This document shows, piece by piece, positions 35,434 to 47,752 of a DNA stretch of 64,000 nucleotides. Source of the stretch: Rutstroemia sp. NJR-2017a BVV2 (lineage: Eukaryota > Ascomycota > Leotiomycetes > Helotiales > Rutstroemiaceae); assembly GCA_002946415.1 (NCBI GenBank), contig NJPS01000075.1, positions 248,001 to 312,000 on the forward strand, given 5' to 3'. Numbering within the stretch: position 1 is the first letter of the stretch; each line of letters starts with the position of its first letter. A model generated the notes under the pieces. That model was given only the letters and a program-made list of their open reading frames with translations. It had not been told where the DNA came from and searched no databases. Made by a program: the position numbers and the translations under genes.

Positions 35434-36507
35434 GCGGTGAGCAGGTGTGGTTGAAGAGGGAAGAGGGGAGGGGAGGAGAAGACAAGGTGTTTTCAGTAGG
35501 CAGGTGTGGTTGGAGAGACGGGGAGAAGAGGAAAGAGTTGATCTACATGATTGACGGTTCATGAGATCATATTATGACATTTTTATCAAGCAGAGTATTT
35601 GCATTATGCACGTTGCATCTACATGGCTCATTCTTATACATAGCGATGACTTTAGATAATTTATCCGCCCTGGCAATCAATTATTTTCATCTGATACCCA
35701 TTACAGTAATGAACTCACCTTACTTCTCTCTGATTTCGCAACTACACCATCTTGCACTCCATCCTCTCTCTCCCCGCGTCTCCCGGCCACAACTTCATTC
35801 ATATTCCACTCACACTCCAGCAAAATCTCAGGCTGAAACCATCCGTCGTCCAGTTTCGCTAAATACAGATATGTAACTATGAACTAATCTTCCTTCCTGA
35901 CTATCTTATATCGCTCGCTGGCTTGTACTCCGTCTCTCTCTCTCTCTCTCTCTCCTTCTCCTAGTCCCAACTTCATTCATACTCCGGTGGCAAAATCTCA
36001 GCTCAACAACTATTTATCGTCCAGTTTCGGTAAATGCAGACAGATAGCCAGAAAGAAAGATTGGTTCAAGTCATCTAACTCATATCGCTTGCCTGCATTT
36101 CATCCCCTCTCCCTGCCGGCGCCAACATCCATTACACTCCGTTAGCAAAAAATCTCAGCTCAACTATTCATCGTCTGCTTCTGTTCAGAAACGATAGAAT
36201 ACTATGGAACTTTCCTTCTTTAACCCAGACCAACCAACTTATACTACTCTTTTTTTTTTATCCTAGAGCCAAATCTCACTACTGTTTGTGTATTCGTCTT
36301 TTTGTGGAGTAGAGATGAGATGTGAGGATGACTAAACTAATACTAATACAACTTTCATATATCAAGTATAATATTATTACTGGCGACCGATGGATTTACG
36401 TTTTTACTTGGAAAGCTTGGGAGTTGGGATGGTATTTACTATATATTAACATCAGCAAATAAATAAACAACTTTTAAGTCTGGAGTCTGGAGTGTAGATG
36501 ATGCACT
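35434..36507. other. Intergenic with tandem repeats, no gene seen
   Basis: This lies downstream of the P450 and ends at the transposon. It contains a three-copy degenerate repeat (35787-36200) and a pure CT microsatellite (35931-35953). No coding content is seen. Confidence 0.6.
35787..36200. repeat. Three degenerate tandem copies of about 165 bp
   Basis: Each copy has an AACTTCATTCATA-like start, CTCC, then GCAAAATCTCAG, a CATCGTC or TATCGTC word, and (in two copies) CCAGTTTCG.TAAAT. The copies start near 35789, 35968 and about 36122. A CT microsatellite separates copies one and two. Confidence 0.65.
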
Positions 36508-36652
36508 TGTTCCGGTCCGTACGTAAATTTGTTGATTCATGAATGGACTACGTCCATTGGCCAATAGACTAGGTTTACGACTGGACTAGTCCATTGACCA
36601 ATAGACGTAGTCGACGGGTAAATGTGAGGCTATTCATAAATGGATGTAGTCC
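36508..36652 (+). repeat. Left terminal inverted repeat of the transposon
   Basis: The outer 21 bp match the right end exactly; the match then continues imperfectly to about 36652. Inside are short palindromic words (GGACTACGTCC, GGACTAGTCC) and CCATTGGCCAATAG-like subterminal repeats. Confidence 0.85.
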
Positions 36653-36773
36653 ACTCGTTAATGCCCTAAAGTGGGTAGTATCCACCGCACAAATGCATAC
36701 TTTTAATAGCTGATAATAGTTAATAATCCTTCTTTCTTCTATACTATACTACTTAACTAGTATTATAGTCATT

Positions 36774-38582
36774 ATGACCTCGCCGTCACCCTCCCAGATT
36801 ATCGATAACTTCCCTAGGGAGGTTAAAAATGAGTTTATAGATATGATCCAAGATAAGAAGTACGAATACAGAGAACGAATATCGACTTATAAGTGGACTG
36901 AGATACAGCTCTATTTGGATAATCCTGATCGGCCTGCACCAACCCAAGCAGACCGCAATATCAAGTACTTTGCTAAGGAAAGATATATGCTAGTTAATCG
37001 ATATCTCCACTGTAAATCCGAAGGCAAATATACTGAACCTCGATATGCTATACCCCCAAATGAGGTGTTCGAAGTGATCAAGAACGAGTATCTCAGATTA
37101 CATTATATCGGGAGGGACAAGCTTTACTACGAGGTGTGCCAACGGTTCCATAGGATTAAGAAGGAGGAATGTGCTTGGATAGTATGGTATTGTCGGTATT
37201 ATACACTTAATCGTATGAACAAGGGTAAACATCTACTACAGCCAATTGAGGTCTCTGAGGTATAGGAACGTATACAAGTGGATCTTATCGATATGAGATA
37301 TACTCCTGATAGGAGATATACTTGGATCTGTTATATAAAGGATTACTATAGCAAGTTTATTCAGCTTTATGCCTTGGAGAGCAAGTATGCGGAGGGTATT
37401 GCCGACTACTTGGTCCTCTTTATTCAAGTATTTTACCCCCCTAAGATCCTTCAATGCGATAATAGCAAGGAGTTTAAAGGAGCAATCTTGATTCTACTTC
37501 GCAAATATAGGATTAAGCTTATCAATAGTGCACCTTGTATACCTCAAACTCAAGGGCTGGTTGAACAGGCTAATAGGGTAGTAGAGCAAAAGATTGCTAT
37601 ATAGAAGATGGATAATGGTAGTACTACTTGGAAACCGGTATTACCTGAAATATATATGTCTATAAATAAGCAATATCACTCAGCTATTAAGGCTTGTCCA
37701 TGGCAAGTGGTATTCCGGGAGAGGACTGCACCTATATGGTTGACGGCTGAGGAACATCGACTTGATCCTGGGGTTGTATACGAAGACGGGTCGATCATGA
37801 CTGAGCAAGGTTTAGAGGAAGTATCTCAAGTACCTCAAGCAACTACTACTATTCCTTCAAGTCCTGGTCCAGATTTATCTAAGTTACTAACCAACTACCA
37901 AGCAGATCTTCAGACCCAAGTTGAGAATAAGGTGGTAGTATATATAATGAGAAATGATCCTCTTAGAGAGATTACTAATTCGGTCCTTCAAGGTATATGT
38001 CTGGCAACTATTAAAAGCAAGGATTTGATAGTAGCTAAATATACTAAGCAGCGGGAGATTGAGGAATTTGCAGTAGGAGATATAGTCTCTTTAAACCTCC
38101 CTAGGGGTATACGTACAAGTACTGATAATCGACGGGTTTTTGTCAAAGTACTGGCTATAGAGTATCCTCATAAATATCGGATTCAGACTGAGTTCGGGGT
38201 TATCAAGAATCTGATTCCTACTAGGGAGCTGAATAGACTACCTAATTCAGTCATTAACGGGATGGATATCCAGGGGCCTAAGACAGAGGTGCTTTTAAGT
38301 ACAGTAGCAAAGAAGGTATCTACATCCGAAAGGGTAGTAATATCATACAAGTGTAAGAGGTTGTGTACTACTAAGAGGTGTAACTGCTGGAAGAATGATC
38401 GTAAATGCTCAGTATACTGTTATACAGATAAGGACCATGATTGTGGATGGCTAGCTAGTATGGTATTACGTACTGAGAAAGCACTGATGCCAAGGGTTGA
38501 TAGCGACGGTGAGGTGGTGGTAGAGCTTAGGAAAAGTAAGCAGCAGCGAGCCAATACTGCAGGGGAGGTGCGGGATAAGTAG
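36774..38582 (+). pseudogene. Integrase/transposase of the Ginger-like element, two in-frame TAG stops
   Basis: One frame runs from ATG 36774 to TAG 38582 but is broken by TAG at 37263-37265 and 37602-37604. The three open pieces (163, about 112 and about 325 codons) are all in the same phase. The N-terminal piece resembles a zinc-binding and linker region. The middle holds an integrase core: Asp in QVDLID, Asp in LQCDNSKEF, and Glu 35 residues later in QGLVEQAN, the D,D-35-E pattern. The C-terminus has a Cys-rich CXC-like cluster (CKRLCTTKRCNCWKNDRKC). Both stops are one C-to-T change from CAG, as repeat-induced mutation would produce. The copy is probably inactive unless the stops are read through. 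Confidence 0.82.
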
Positions 38583-38629
38583 TGTTGGTATATAGACTGG
38601 TTGAGATATAAATTAAAAGTGTTTACATA

Positions 38630-38776
38630 TGGACATAGTCCATTTATGAATAGCCTCATATTTACCTATCGACTACGTCCATTGGCCAATGGACTAGTCC
38701 AGTCGTAAACCTAGTCTATTGGTCAATGGACGTAGTCCATTCATAAATCTCATTTATTTACGTACGGACCGGAACA
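38630..38776 (-). repeat. Right terminal inverted repeat of the transposon
   Basis: This is the reverse complement of the left end. The differences between arms are mostly transitions and a small insertion near position 22, so the copy is not brand new. Confidence 0.85.
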
Positions 38777-38780
38777 CACT

Positions 38781-39326
38781 TCTTAGTGAGCTTTGTTTTG
38801 GTGATGAGTTAGTTGTGGTGAGTGGGAGGGAGTTGGAGAGGGATTGGATATGGATATGAACGGGCTGACTGTCTGGATATATGCAATGGTTTGTTTGTAA
38901 ATGTTTGTAAGGTTGGTTATTCTATTTCTTTCACTTTTCACTTTTCACTCACTCATTCGCTTACTTCATTACAGTATTCCTCAAAATTTTGCACAGCGAG
39001 ATGAGATTCGAAAAGGTAAGTTGCAGGGTGTGAAGTTGAGAAATATGTGAATGAACTATGTACTAGCTAGGTGTATATATATGGGGTTATCATTGTTGGG
39101 AATTTCAGAAAATGCAACCAAGAATCAATGTGTGCATACATGCAACCATTCAGATGCCCTCCCTGCCCTCCAGTCCCAATTACCTCCCACGCCGCACCCC
39201 CCTAATCCCAAAAAACACCAATGGGGTAATACCAATACGCCTTTTCCCCCAACCCAACCCCCCAGCCCTCCCACCATCTCTCTCCTGTCCCTATCCCTAT
39301 CCTCCCCACACAAAAACACATCCACC
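38781..39326. other. Intergenic, no gene seen
   Basis: This stretch lies between the transposon's right duplication and the 3' end of the ankyrin gene. It is T-rich then C-rich, and nothing coding is recognised. Confidence 0.55.
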
Positions 39327-42300
39327 CTACAAACTCATATTATCATGCAAAATCGCCACCGCCTCCGTCCAGCCCCTCCCCGCCGCCATATCACTCACCG
39401 TCCGTCCCATCTCATCCTTGACCTCGAGATTAACCCCACACCTCTCACAAATCAACTTCAGTATCTCCGCATCCCCATTCTCCACCGCCTGAAACACGGC
39501 GTTCCACCCCCTATACATCCTATTCGGATCCGCGCCCGCCCGCAACAACATCTCTATGATCTCTGTATCCTCTCCATTATACCTTCTTAGAGCTTTCACG
39601 ATCGGTAAGTGCTCACCAGGAGCGTTGACATCGGCGCCGCCGTCGCGGAGAAGGAATGACACGATGTCTTTGCGGTCTTCGCGGATAGCGGTCGTGAGGG
39701 GGGAGAAGACGCCCCCGTTGCGGTCTTCGACTGACACCCCGGCTGCGAGGAGCAGTTTTACCGATTCGAGCTTGTTGGCGTGGACGGCCATTTCCATGAC
39801 GCCTTTATACGCGCGGGGTTCGGGCAGGACGGAAAGCAGACGCTTAAGAACCGGGGGATGCGCAACAGCCATGCAGATGGGCCAGTCCTGGCCGCGGACA
39901 TTCGCATCCGCGCCTCTCAGGAGCAGGAGTTCGATCATCTCTAACCGATCCTCGCGAATCGCGGTCGTGAGAGCAGTCATGCCTTTTGCGTTCTTCTCAT
40001 TCGGATCAGCTCCGTTGTCGAGCAGCCAGTTCAGAGCTTCGAGATTGTTGCAACTGACGGCCATCTCGACGATGCCCTTGGGGGAGTGCAGATCCGCGCC
40101 GGCGGCGACGAGCGCGGGGAGGAAGTGCACCCGGTTGTGGGTTACGCATTTCCAGGCGGGGTATTCGCTGGCCATGGTATTTGGGTCTGCACCGTTGGAG
40201 AGGAGCAGCGTGAAGATTTCGGCGCGGTCGTCGCGGATGGAGGTGCAGAGCGGGGTGTAGACGCCGTCTTTTTTGGCGTTGGGGTCGACCTTCGCGTTTA
40301 GTAAGGTGCGCACGGACTCGATGTTGTTGAGACTGGTCGCGAGCTCCATGATGCCGGGGCATTTTTTGGGGTCGGCGCCGTGGGTGAGGAGGACTTGTAA
40401 GCAAGCGGGTTGGTAGGTCGCGGGCCAGAGCATGTGTTTGGGACCCGGGAGATTCGGGTCTGCGCCGTGGGATAGGAGAGTGCTGACAAGGTCGGCGCGC
40501 CCGCAGGAGATGGCTTCGAAGAGAGCGGTTTTGCCTTCTTTGCTCTTGGCGTTGGGGTTGGCGCCGTAGCTGAGGAGGAGCTCGACGAATTTCACGGAGG
40601 TCCGCTTGTTGATTGCGCTGATGACGAGGGTGTTCCCGCTGGCGGTGAAATGGTTGGCGTCTCCGTTGTAGACGAGGAAAAGATGCGCGAATCCAACCAT
40701 TCCGTGAATCACCGATGCCGCAAGCGGAGACTCCAGGTCTGCTCCCGCGACCAGATTCGGATCCGCACCGTACTTCAAAAGCGCGGTTGCGCCGGCCAGG
40801 AACGATTTCTCGACCGCGGCGCGCAGAGGTGTGATCCCATCTCTATCGGGTTCGTTGGGGTCGGCGCCGTAGAGGAGAAGCATGCGCACGGCTTCAGCGT
40901 CGTGCACGGCGATGGCTTCTTTCAGCGCGTGCATGTCGAGACCGGTGTTGGCCGGGCAGCCGCTGTCGAGGAGCCGCTCGATGGTGGTGTGGTTCTTTTC
41001 GCGGATGGCGGAGATGAGGGAGATTTTCATGCTGCCGGTGTTGACAAGGCCGACGTTGTTGCGCGCGTTCCAGCGGGGCATGGATTCCGGGTCGGCTTTG
41101 AGACGCACGGGCTGCGAGTGGCTGAGTTGCACGCCGTCGACTTCTTTGAGGAGACTGCCGTCGATGGTGTGCGTGTCTGAGTGGGAATGTGTGTCGTCGT
41201 GATGGTGCTGGTGATGGTGGCGGTCGTATGCGTTGGAGATGTCGGAGTAATGTCTGTCGCTGGAACCGCTAGATAGTGGGGTCCGGGGTTTGATGACGGT
41301 GTTGTATTGGGAGAGATCGGATCCTAGGGTGCGGGGACTGGTCGCGGTGTTCTGGGATATGATGGAGTCGGTTTGAATTCGGGCAATACTGCCAGATGCT
41401 CTTTCTATTGTTGCTGCATCATGCTGAGCGGATGATGACCTTCCCGGCCACTAAGCGATTAAAGTCAGTTATTGCTCCAAGATTCTAAGCTAAATTTGGA
41501 CAGAAAAAAAATATACTTACAGGCAGAGGAGGTAATGGTTGATTTGGAGGAGCGTGCGATTGTTGTGTTTGAATGGGGATTAGTACATTCGACTGAGGAT
41601 CACTGCGAACGCTCATCGCCGCAAAGGCATTTTGGAGCGGAGGATCAGCCGTCACAACCGTTGGTTTCGCCTTCGGTTTGCCCGACTTCTCATCCATTCT
41701 ATCCAGCGCCGCCGCCAATCCCAGATACCCAATCCCCAATTCCTTTTCGATCTTTTCCGCGCCCAAACTCCATTGGAACACCAGCGCGCTCATTCTTAGA
41801 TCGTCGCGTGTGCGCGCTAACGTGCTCGTCATCTTCTTGATATCGTTTCCGGTATCACCAAAGATCTTGCCCCAACCCCGTCTCATGCGACTAACAGTTT
41901 TGTCCTCGTGCTCGAGGAACTTCCCCAGCATTTGGTAGAACAACTGGAAGTTGGCCTGGGTGGCGCGGAACTTGTGGTCGAGCTCGGTGATCATCTCCGG
42001 GGGGAAGTTTTGCACATGCTGATTGCATTCTTCGAGCCCGGCTTCGATGGAGAAGAGAATGTGGCAGGTGTCGAGGTAGTCATGGGCGAGGGCTTCAAAT
42101 CCGGCGGGCAGTTGCTTTACCGTTGTGAGGTACTCTAATACACGGACAGAGATGCGGTCGCTGAGGGCGGTGGTTTTGAGACACAGTTGCAGACATGCTG
42201 TCTGGGCTTTGGAGAACTTGACGAGGGAGACGGTCGATGCGGCTGGCTTCAGCTGCCGTGTGGTCTCCATGACCGGTGTCTTTTCGCGGGCGACGGTGGT

Positions 42301-42477
42301 ATATCGAGGGGTGATCTTTACGTCACTAGAAGGTGGTGGTAGACCCAGCTCACCGTTGGACAATAGCGACAACGACTTTTCAGACGCGAGTTCGAGTTCG
42401 AGGGCTTCGAGAAAAGAATAATCACCTGTATCTGCTCTTGAAATCTGCCTAGCTACTGCAACAGGCTGCGAACTCAT
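39327..42477 (-). CDS. Ankyrin-repeat protein with STAND-like fungal N-terminal domain
   Basis: Two exons, 42477-41521 and 41450-39327, with a 71-nt intron (GTAAGT..TTAG), encode 1026 residues. Residues from about 80 to 270 are helical (FSKAQTACLQLCLKTTALSDR onward), like the N-terminal domain seen on fungal STAND and ankyrin proteins. A Ser/His-rich linker follows (HHHQHHHDDTHSHSD). The C-terminal 550 residues hold about 17 ankyrin repeats with LLxxGADPN signatures. No NACHT or NB-ARC ATPase is present. The repeats form a three-repeat supermodule of about 92 residues, duplicated at least three times. A role in protein-protein recognition, possibly self/non-self, is inferred from family only. 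Confidence 0.87.
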
Positions 42478-43626
42478 GCTGTGAAGTAGGAAAAGAAAAG
42501 AGGGACAAAAGGAAAAAAAGACAGAGAGCTTAAGTGGGTATGCAGCTGGCACCGCACATCTTTACTTAACTTATGAGAGATTTGCTATTGCCCATCCAAT
42601 CCTTCTCCTCTTTTTCTTCCCATCCCTCTCCGTTCTCCAATCTCCATGGAACCCAAGCTATCGGAGAATCATTCTGGGGGCCCTCAGACCTCTCCGATGT
42701 CTGAACACGGCCGCGACGCGGGCTGGGAGAGAAAATCCTACTGGTATGGAATTGTACGAAAGCGCGCTTGTACCTATTGGCTCCATCTTAACGAGGGGTC
42801 CCGCTTCGACCTACGCCGCATCAAAGATGAGATGGTCGTTAACCGGTACGCACTAACCCAGCAGGGCGATCGTTTACAGCAAATAGCGGCCCACTCTCCG
42901 TGCTGTCGATGCTCTAGATTTGTTCTTCTCTCGCGCGATTGGTTGCGAGTGGTGGAGTGGAGATCATGGCTTGGCTGAGACGGGGACCTGCGGTGCAAAA
43001 CTCGTGCCTCAACTTGCTTTGCAGTACGCTCTGAAGTCGGTACAGTATCAACGACGCGCTATTGCCACAGGGTACAAGGAGGGACGTTGAAGAGCGCAGA
43101 TGAGAGATCAAGGGTTCAACCTTAATTTCGAGCAATGGTTGGTTCACTTGGTTGCTGGTGCTCGACCTTTTGTTCTATCCCACGATCAGAAAATCGGGGC
43201 TTTGTCAATATTTGTTTATCGGTCGACCGGGAATTCGTGTGAGCATGTGATTGAGAGCGAGTGATGTATTGTACAGAGTATATGAAGGACGATACGAGCT
43301 GATTGCTGTAAGTTCGAGGAGGATTGAGAGACGGGCATCAATCGGCCCGGTCAGTACAATAGGCTCGTTGTTTTCATCCTATAATTTTCCTACAATACGA
43401 AACGTACTGTACAGTATCTCATTCTACCCCTTGAAAAGCCGCCGCAAGTATCACCACCTACCGCTCACGGACAAAGGCGATAGGCTCACAACCAGCCCCA
43501 CCGTCGCAATGCACTACTGCTTATTTCCTGGAGCGAACGCTGATCTCTTGTATATTAAATGACAATTTGAGTGGGAACGGCCGGCCATGGTAAACCAGAA
43601 TGTGGTGCCCGATGGTGGGAAACTTG

Positions 43627-43670
43627 GGCAATATCTATAACTTAATTTGGCAATATCTGTAACTTAATTT
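43627..43670. repeat. 22-bp tandem duplication
   Basis: GGCAATATCTATAACTTAAT-TT occurs twice in tandem with one substitution (TATAA versus TGTAA). Confidence 0.8.
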
Positions 43671-45475
43671 TGCAAATCAGTTCGGTTTCCACCGAGAAGA
43701 CGTAACTTTACTCCGGAGGTGTACACCGGTGATATGTATGTACTGTATGTAAAACTTACAGTAGGCGAGCTAGATAACACCACCCGAATGATCTTCCTCT
43801 TGGCTGCGATCATTTCTGTCTGGGTAGAAATTTCCACCCCAGTTACCTACGAAGTACACACGGCTGGGAAACGAGCGAGCACGAGGATATTTTTCTTCGG
43901 TCCTCGGTACCCCTTGCTTCAAAGGATCAATGGATGGACTGAGCGTCCAAGCTCAACGAGGTGGACATTTTTCTCCGCCTCTAGAACCTCTGCTCGTGCG
44001 CTCGTCCGTTCTACGCTATGGTATGTCAATTTGTGCGTTTATGCATTGTGGCATGTGTCGGTCGAAGTCCACGCGGATACAGTATGTATGTAGATACTCA
44101 ACCCGGATGTTGCTACTGCTACTGCGAGTAGTTCGGTGTTCAGGAGGTTTCTGATAGAGTGCTATGCTACTAGCTTACTATACACCATCCAGTACGTACT
44201 TCCACAGCACGATATCTATCTTAGGCAGGTCATACATAACAAACACACGCGCCCATATCGAACCCCGAGTCATTGCGTAACTAACGATAGTCGCATCGGC
44301 ATTAGCTTAGCACAACGGAGATACACACAACACAGACCCAGACCGACACGGCACATCAGATGGCTCTTTCTCTCCTCTTTCTCTCTCTCACTTTTCTTTT
44401 CTTCAACCGTTATGAAACAAGAAAACGGATATTTTTCCCGAAGCAAAAAAGCAATGAGAAACCGGCCGGTACTTGACGGGATCGTCAGGAAGAGCTCCGA
44501 GACAAGACAGTACACACAGTATTTATAGCTTTCTCCTACTGTACTCCACCGCATCATCTGCACGTGGTTTCCGCGTGCGTGTGCGTGCGTGTTCATAAAG
44601 TCTCACTTCACCAAAGATAAAATTCGCTAGAAGGAAGTGAGGACAATGATCTTCACGGCCTCCTACCCAGGTCATCGTCGGCTCGGCTCGTACTCGCGAT
44701 ACTGGTGCGTATGGGGGAAGATTTTCAATAGAGTAGAAATACTTAGTATTTACCCATCCGACCTTTGTACAGCAGTTATCTATATATCTACCAGTAACTT
44801 AGACTGTAGTAGATTCCCATAAATGATCGCCAGCGATAAAAGTAATTTTTTCGCAGGATTTTCTTACTTTTCCTGTGCTGAACCTTTCTGTGCTTAACCT
44901 TAAGCTTATTGTCCTCGGGATCTTCATTCATTCGGTGTTAAGATTTTATCTCGGAGTTTATGTTCTATACAAAGTACCCGAAACTCACCTGCCGGTATGT
45001 GGGTGAGTGGACGAGAAACCGACGATTCGGATTCAGATTCAGATTTGTAGACAAAGTACGCAACGGTACGGTACAGTAGCACGGCATTATGCTGTCTTTC
45101 TTTTTTTCCTTTCTTTCTTTCTTTCCTTCTATCCATCGCATCGGCAGTCCTTACCAACTAAAACCTTTTCCGCCATCTATCATTCGTCTCCGAGGGATGT
45201 GCGCCGAATGATTTCGGGTGTTCAGCGAGAATCATTTATTCGTGGTTTCTAAATGTAGGTAGGTATACGCGAACGAACGCTTCATCCGTACCTACCCAAA
45301 CTTGTAGTCGGCGGTATACTTGGGTCTAGCCTTCTGGTAAGCTAAAGTCGCGAAATTACCTATGACGTGTGGAATATGTACATACACCCCCAGCCGGGTA
45401 CCTGGGTGTGGGCGGGCGCCTAAATACTACTCTACTGTGGTTGTTGACCGACTGGCTGGGATTTTCTGGGCTGGT

Positions 45476-45521
45476 GAGATGAGATGAGATGAGATTTGAT
45501 GAGATGAGATTGATGAGATGG
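45476..45521. repeat. GAGAT microsatellite
   Basis: About eight GAGAT units with two TTGAT interruptions, on the + strand. Confidence 0.8.
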
Positions 45522-47480
45522 GAGAGAGACTATTGCTTGCGGAGATTCATCTACCGCTTATTGGTTGGTGGATAGGAGATAGGAGATGGTCACAGCTTCT
45601 TTTCCCTCATGGTTTGGTTCATGGTACATGTAAATTGTGGCGTAAATTACTGACAGGCTGGACTTCGACGAGATATGGTTATGGTAAATAGGATGTGGAA
45701 TTTTGGTTAAGTAGGATGGGAATCCTAAGAAGGTATGTAGGAGCGATGAATTGCTCATGGATGTAATATGGAGGGAGGATTCCGGTGTATATAATGTGGG
45801 GGATGTAATTTCAACTGGGGACGGCTGGTTAGATACGATACGCACGTATGGATATTGGGATTTGGAGTGATTGGTATGAGATGTTCAGTATTCAATCAAT
45901 GATATAGGAGACGAAGCTTAGGTTTTCTGGAAAGCTTTGGACTTTGTATTGGTGGTAGCTGGTTCTACTGTACCTGCAGATGCCTTTATGCATATGATAG
46001 GGGCTATATGGATAAGGTTATGTATGGGGTTATGCTTTGGTGGGGGCGCGGCTCAGTAGCTTCTATTTTCAACATTGTGTATCTTCACTCGACGAAATGC
46101 ACTTTCAGAGATGATTTTACGTTACACAGAGATACGAGGACGTCGGTGTATGAAAGATGGAAGATATACTTGCGGCTGTGGTGACGTAATTCCAGCGAAT
46201 TTGTCTTATCGGCTTCTCGGCCGGAGGAGTTTCTTTTTCGGAGCGAGTGCTTCGATCGAAGTTGGACGCCTGGTTGGTTGATATAAATACTCCCAGGTTG
46301 TTCTGATACTCGACTATCAAAGTCGGTCTCATAAGGCCAAGCGATATTACCCTAGGTGTTTTGGTCGGATTGGTAAAGTAAACAAAGTCCTCTTCCAGTC
46401 ACATAATCGCAAGCTGAAATTGACACCTTGTGGTCTTTCGTTTTTGTTCTGGAATGAGTAATCTCAGTTTCTTTCTGCTTGTTTGTTGTCATTTCTAAGT
46501 AGTACCGTCGTGCCGTTGGATCTTGTGAAGTTGTTATGCTTTCATTTGGCTTCCATCGTCGACATATATGACCTCGCGGAGATAGTCCGTTCAACAACTT
46601 ACTGGAGGACTGAAAGCTTTCTACCCACGCGTACTGATCGAGAACCAGATCCTGGGTTTCTCTCATTATTGTATCATGGTTGATTTTATAGGTACAAAAT
46701 GGGTGAATCTCACTGCTCGCTTCCCTCGCTTCCCTCTACTGTAACATAAACGAAGTCGTCGTCAACACCAAAAAGTCCAAAAAAATAAAACGACATCCAA
46801 AAAGTCAAAAGCTTAAGGCGCCTACGCCCGTCTTCACCCCAATGAACTCCCAGCACTTGCTGGAATCACTGTTCCGATCGTCTCGCAGACTGCCCGCCAG
46901 GTCAAACTGAGAATTGTCGACACTCGGCGCCCCCCGCAGGGCGCCGAATTCTACTGTTGAACCATGACACTGCTGGGGCAGTCTGATGAAGGGAGGGCTG
47001 TTGTTTGGGACTATATAGTTAAGTTGTTTGTTTGGCAGTAGTAGTGAATGAGATGGGGCTGAGGTGGGTGGCTGGTTGGCGAGGTTATTCACTGCGGCTT
47101 CTTGGAGAGGGAAGAGTACGGGCTTGACGACGCGTCGCCGCTTGAAGCTCCTGCATGTCTAGGTTCTGTGAAGCAGTGGTTTTATCATGAACTGGTAGCT
47201 CTAGGGGTAATCTGGTCTTGAAATTTGGTAACTTTAAAGCACTTGCTTGCTGCGAAGTTCTCTGTTTGGGGCTTTGTTGCGGAGAACAATTAATGGTTGT
47301 TGAAATTATCTAGTCGTTGTTCTTCCCTTGAAATTTCCACTGCAATTCAGGATATGATGTCTTTGTTACTGGTTTGATAGTATCTATGCTGTTTTGCATA
47401 GCGCTGGTGGTGGTTCTAGGTTATTATCAAAGTGAAAGACAGAAAGAGCACCATTCTCAGTATAGGTCAACCGTCAAAAC

Positions 47481-47752
47481 TAGGCTACGAACCTACCCAC
47501 CGGGTATTTAGGGTACTCGCTGGGCTTGGATACCCATAGGTGGTTACAATGACTGATAGGTACCCATTAGATAGGTTAGAGGCCGTTTTTCCTACCCATT
47601 AGCTGTCACGGGCCCATTTCAGATACATGCCACCCCTGATTGGGTAGGTAGGCGGGTTAGAACAGTTGAAAGACTCACCCATAGGTACCCGTGGGTGGGT
47701 TGAAGAGGAGAATTACCTACCTATGGCATATGCGTACCCGTTTCGCAGCCCA
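47481..47752. repeat. GGTACCC-rich segment, possible non-autonomous hAT-like element
   Basis: The segment is packed with variants of CCCATAGGTACCC and GGGTAC on both strands. Its ends, TAGGCTACGAA and (reverse complement of the right) TGGGCTGCGAA, match at 9 of 11 positions. Subterminal GGGTAC arrays are common in hAT elements. I see no clean 8-bp target duplication, so the assignment is weak. A related segment lies at 54629-54800. Confidence 0.4.

Larger units (their letters stand above)
36508..38776 (+). mobile_element. Ginger-like DNA transposon, 2269 bp, with a degraded integrase frame
   Basis: The ends TGTTCCGGTCCGTACGTAAA and its reverse complement bound the element, and CACT occurs immediately outside each end (36504-36507 and 38777-38780), a 4-bp target-site duplication. 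Imperfect terminal inverted repeats extend about 145 bp. The interior encodes a retrovirus-like DDE integrase followed by a Cys-rich domain. Cut-and-paste elements with an integrase-type enzyme, TG termini and 4-bp duplications fit the Ginger group. Codon use is far more AT-rich than in the neighbouring genes, a sign of separate origin. Confidence 0.88.

Noticed and set aside
37263..37604. Treating the three integrase pieces as separate genes
   Set aside because: All three share one phase and together form one integrase core; the TAG codons are better seen as mutations.
42646..42978. 110-codon ATG frame divergent from the ankyrin gene
   Set aside because: No recognisable motif, no clear intron or repeat support; it may be a chance frame, so it is only mentioned in the intergenic entry.
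46805..47092. 95-codon minus-strand frame with a GC-rich hairpin in it
   Set aside because: No domain; the frame runs through a palindromic segment and is not supported by context.
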